From UBA7236 sp964638865 (GTDB lineage Bacteria > Bacteroidota > Bacteroidia > Chitinophagales > BACL12), in assembly GCA_964638865.1 (NCBI GenBank), contig CAZXBG010000119.1, forward strand, positions 1 through 12,998: 12,998 nt of DNA, read 5' to 3'. Positions 12,817-12,998 of the stretch are shown here, piece by piece; position 1 is the first letter of the stretch, and every line of letters starts with the position of its first letter. A program made the position numbers and the translations under genes. The notes under the pieces were generated by a model. It saw only the letters and a program-made list of their open reading frames with translations, did no database searches and had not been told where the DNA came from.

Positions 12817-12998
12817 TTAAATTTCGGAATTAATATTGTGCGCATTTCGTTTTCGTTGCATAAATAAAAATAGCCCAACCCAGCCGCTGATCAAATTATA
12901 GAAAATACAATCTTTATAAATTAGTGCAAAGGAGCCTGAATTAATTAATGACAGGAATAATTGTATGACCTTCAAACGTATTACCAGCAAAAATTTCA
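12817..12998 (-). CDS. Partial gene, C-terminus of a putative membrane protein
   Basis: Reading the minus strand from the window edge, a frame stays open for 59 codons to a TAA at 12817-12819. The translation is hydrophobic, with segments such as LVIRLKVIQLFLSLI and YNLISGWVGLFLFM, and then a basic polar tail QRKRNAHNINSEI, the pattern of a last membrane helix followed by a cytoplasmic end. No family is recognised and the start lies outside the window. The other two minus-strand frames are stopped early. The short length leaves a real chance that it is not a gene. Confidence 0.45.
   Translation of the reverse strand, partial: KFLLVIRLKVIQLFLSLINSGSFALIYKDCIFYNLISGWVGLFLFMQRKRNAHNINSEI

Overview
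The window looks like a chromosomal piece of a Bacteroidota (Bacteroidetes) genome, probably a Chitinophagales/Sphingobacteriales-like lineage assembled from short reads. The evidence is the low GC content, TAnnTTTG-type -7 promoter elements close to start codons, almost no Shine-Dalgarno sequences, an ORF6N-domain gene, a tmRNA tag of the GE-NYA-AA type, and degenerate heptamer repeats between genes. A run of exactly 100 N (4256-4355) is a scaffold gap. The gene content is mostly ordinary housekeeping; the unusual material is in the intergenic DNA and in a few gene details.

Layout. 1-80: two copies of an ACCCC...GGGGT repeat. 208-756 (+): ORF6N-domain protein. 811-3574 (-): phospholipid-synthesis pair, a PlsB/PlsC-superfamily acyltransferase followed by gpsA with an 8-bp overlap; gpsA makes the sn-glycerol-3-phosphate that such an acyltransferase would use. 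3698-4060 (+): tmRNA (ssrA), divergent from the acyltransferase, with tag GESNYAMAA, followed at once by a 132-bp nested palindrome, further hairpins and the gap. 4418-5014 (+): TPMT-family methyltransferase, convergent with an exported dienelactone hydrolase (5027-5869, -). 5870-6230: about 360 bp of low-complexity repeat DNA. 6231-7397 (-): RlmI-type rRNA methyltransferase, divergent from a UbiA-like membrane protein (7434-8303, +), which overlaps by 4 bp, tail to tail, a small cysteine-rich exported protein (8300-8710, -). 8951-12655 (+): biotin operon bioB-bioF (ATGA overlap) plus a COG2509-type FAD protein, preceded by a palindrome that may be an operator. 12738-12802: imperfect inverted repeat. 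12817-12998 (-): 3' end of an unidentified membrane-protein gene.

Start corrections. The acyltransferase should start at 3574; the longest reading frame runs into the tmRNA gene. The dienelactone hydrolase should start at 5869 and bioB at 8951. The COG2509 protein clearly continues upstream of the first TTG (11174) but has no ATG, GTG or TTG there, which implies a rare ATT or ATA start or a sequence error.

No CRISPR array, transposase, defence operon or biosynthetic cluster is visible. The observations most worth checking are the nested palindrome fused to the tmRNA 3' end, the missing canonical start codon, the heptamer arrays that place TGA in all three frames behind gpsA, the candidate bioB operator, and two enzymes lacking residues that their superfamilies normally keep.
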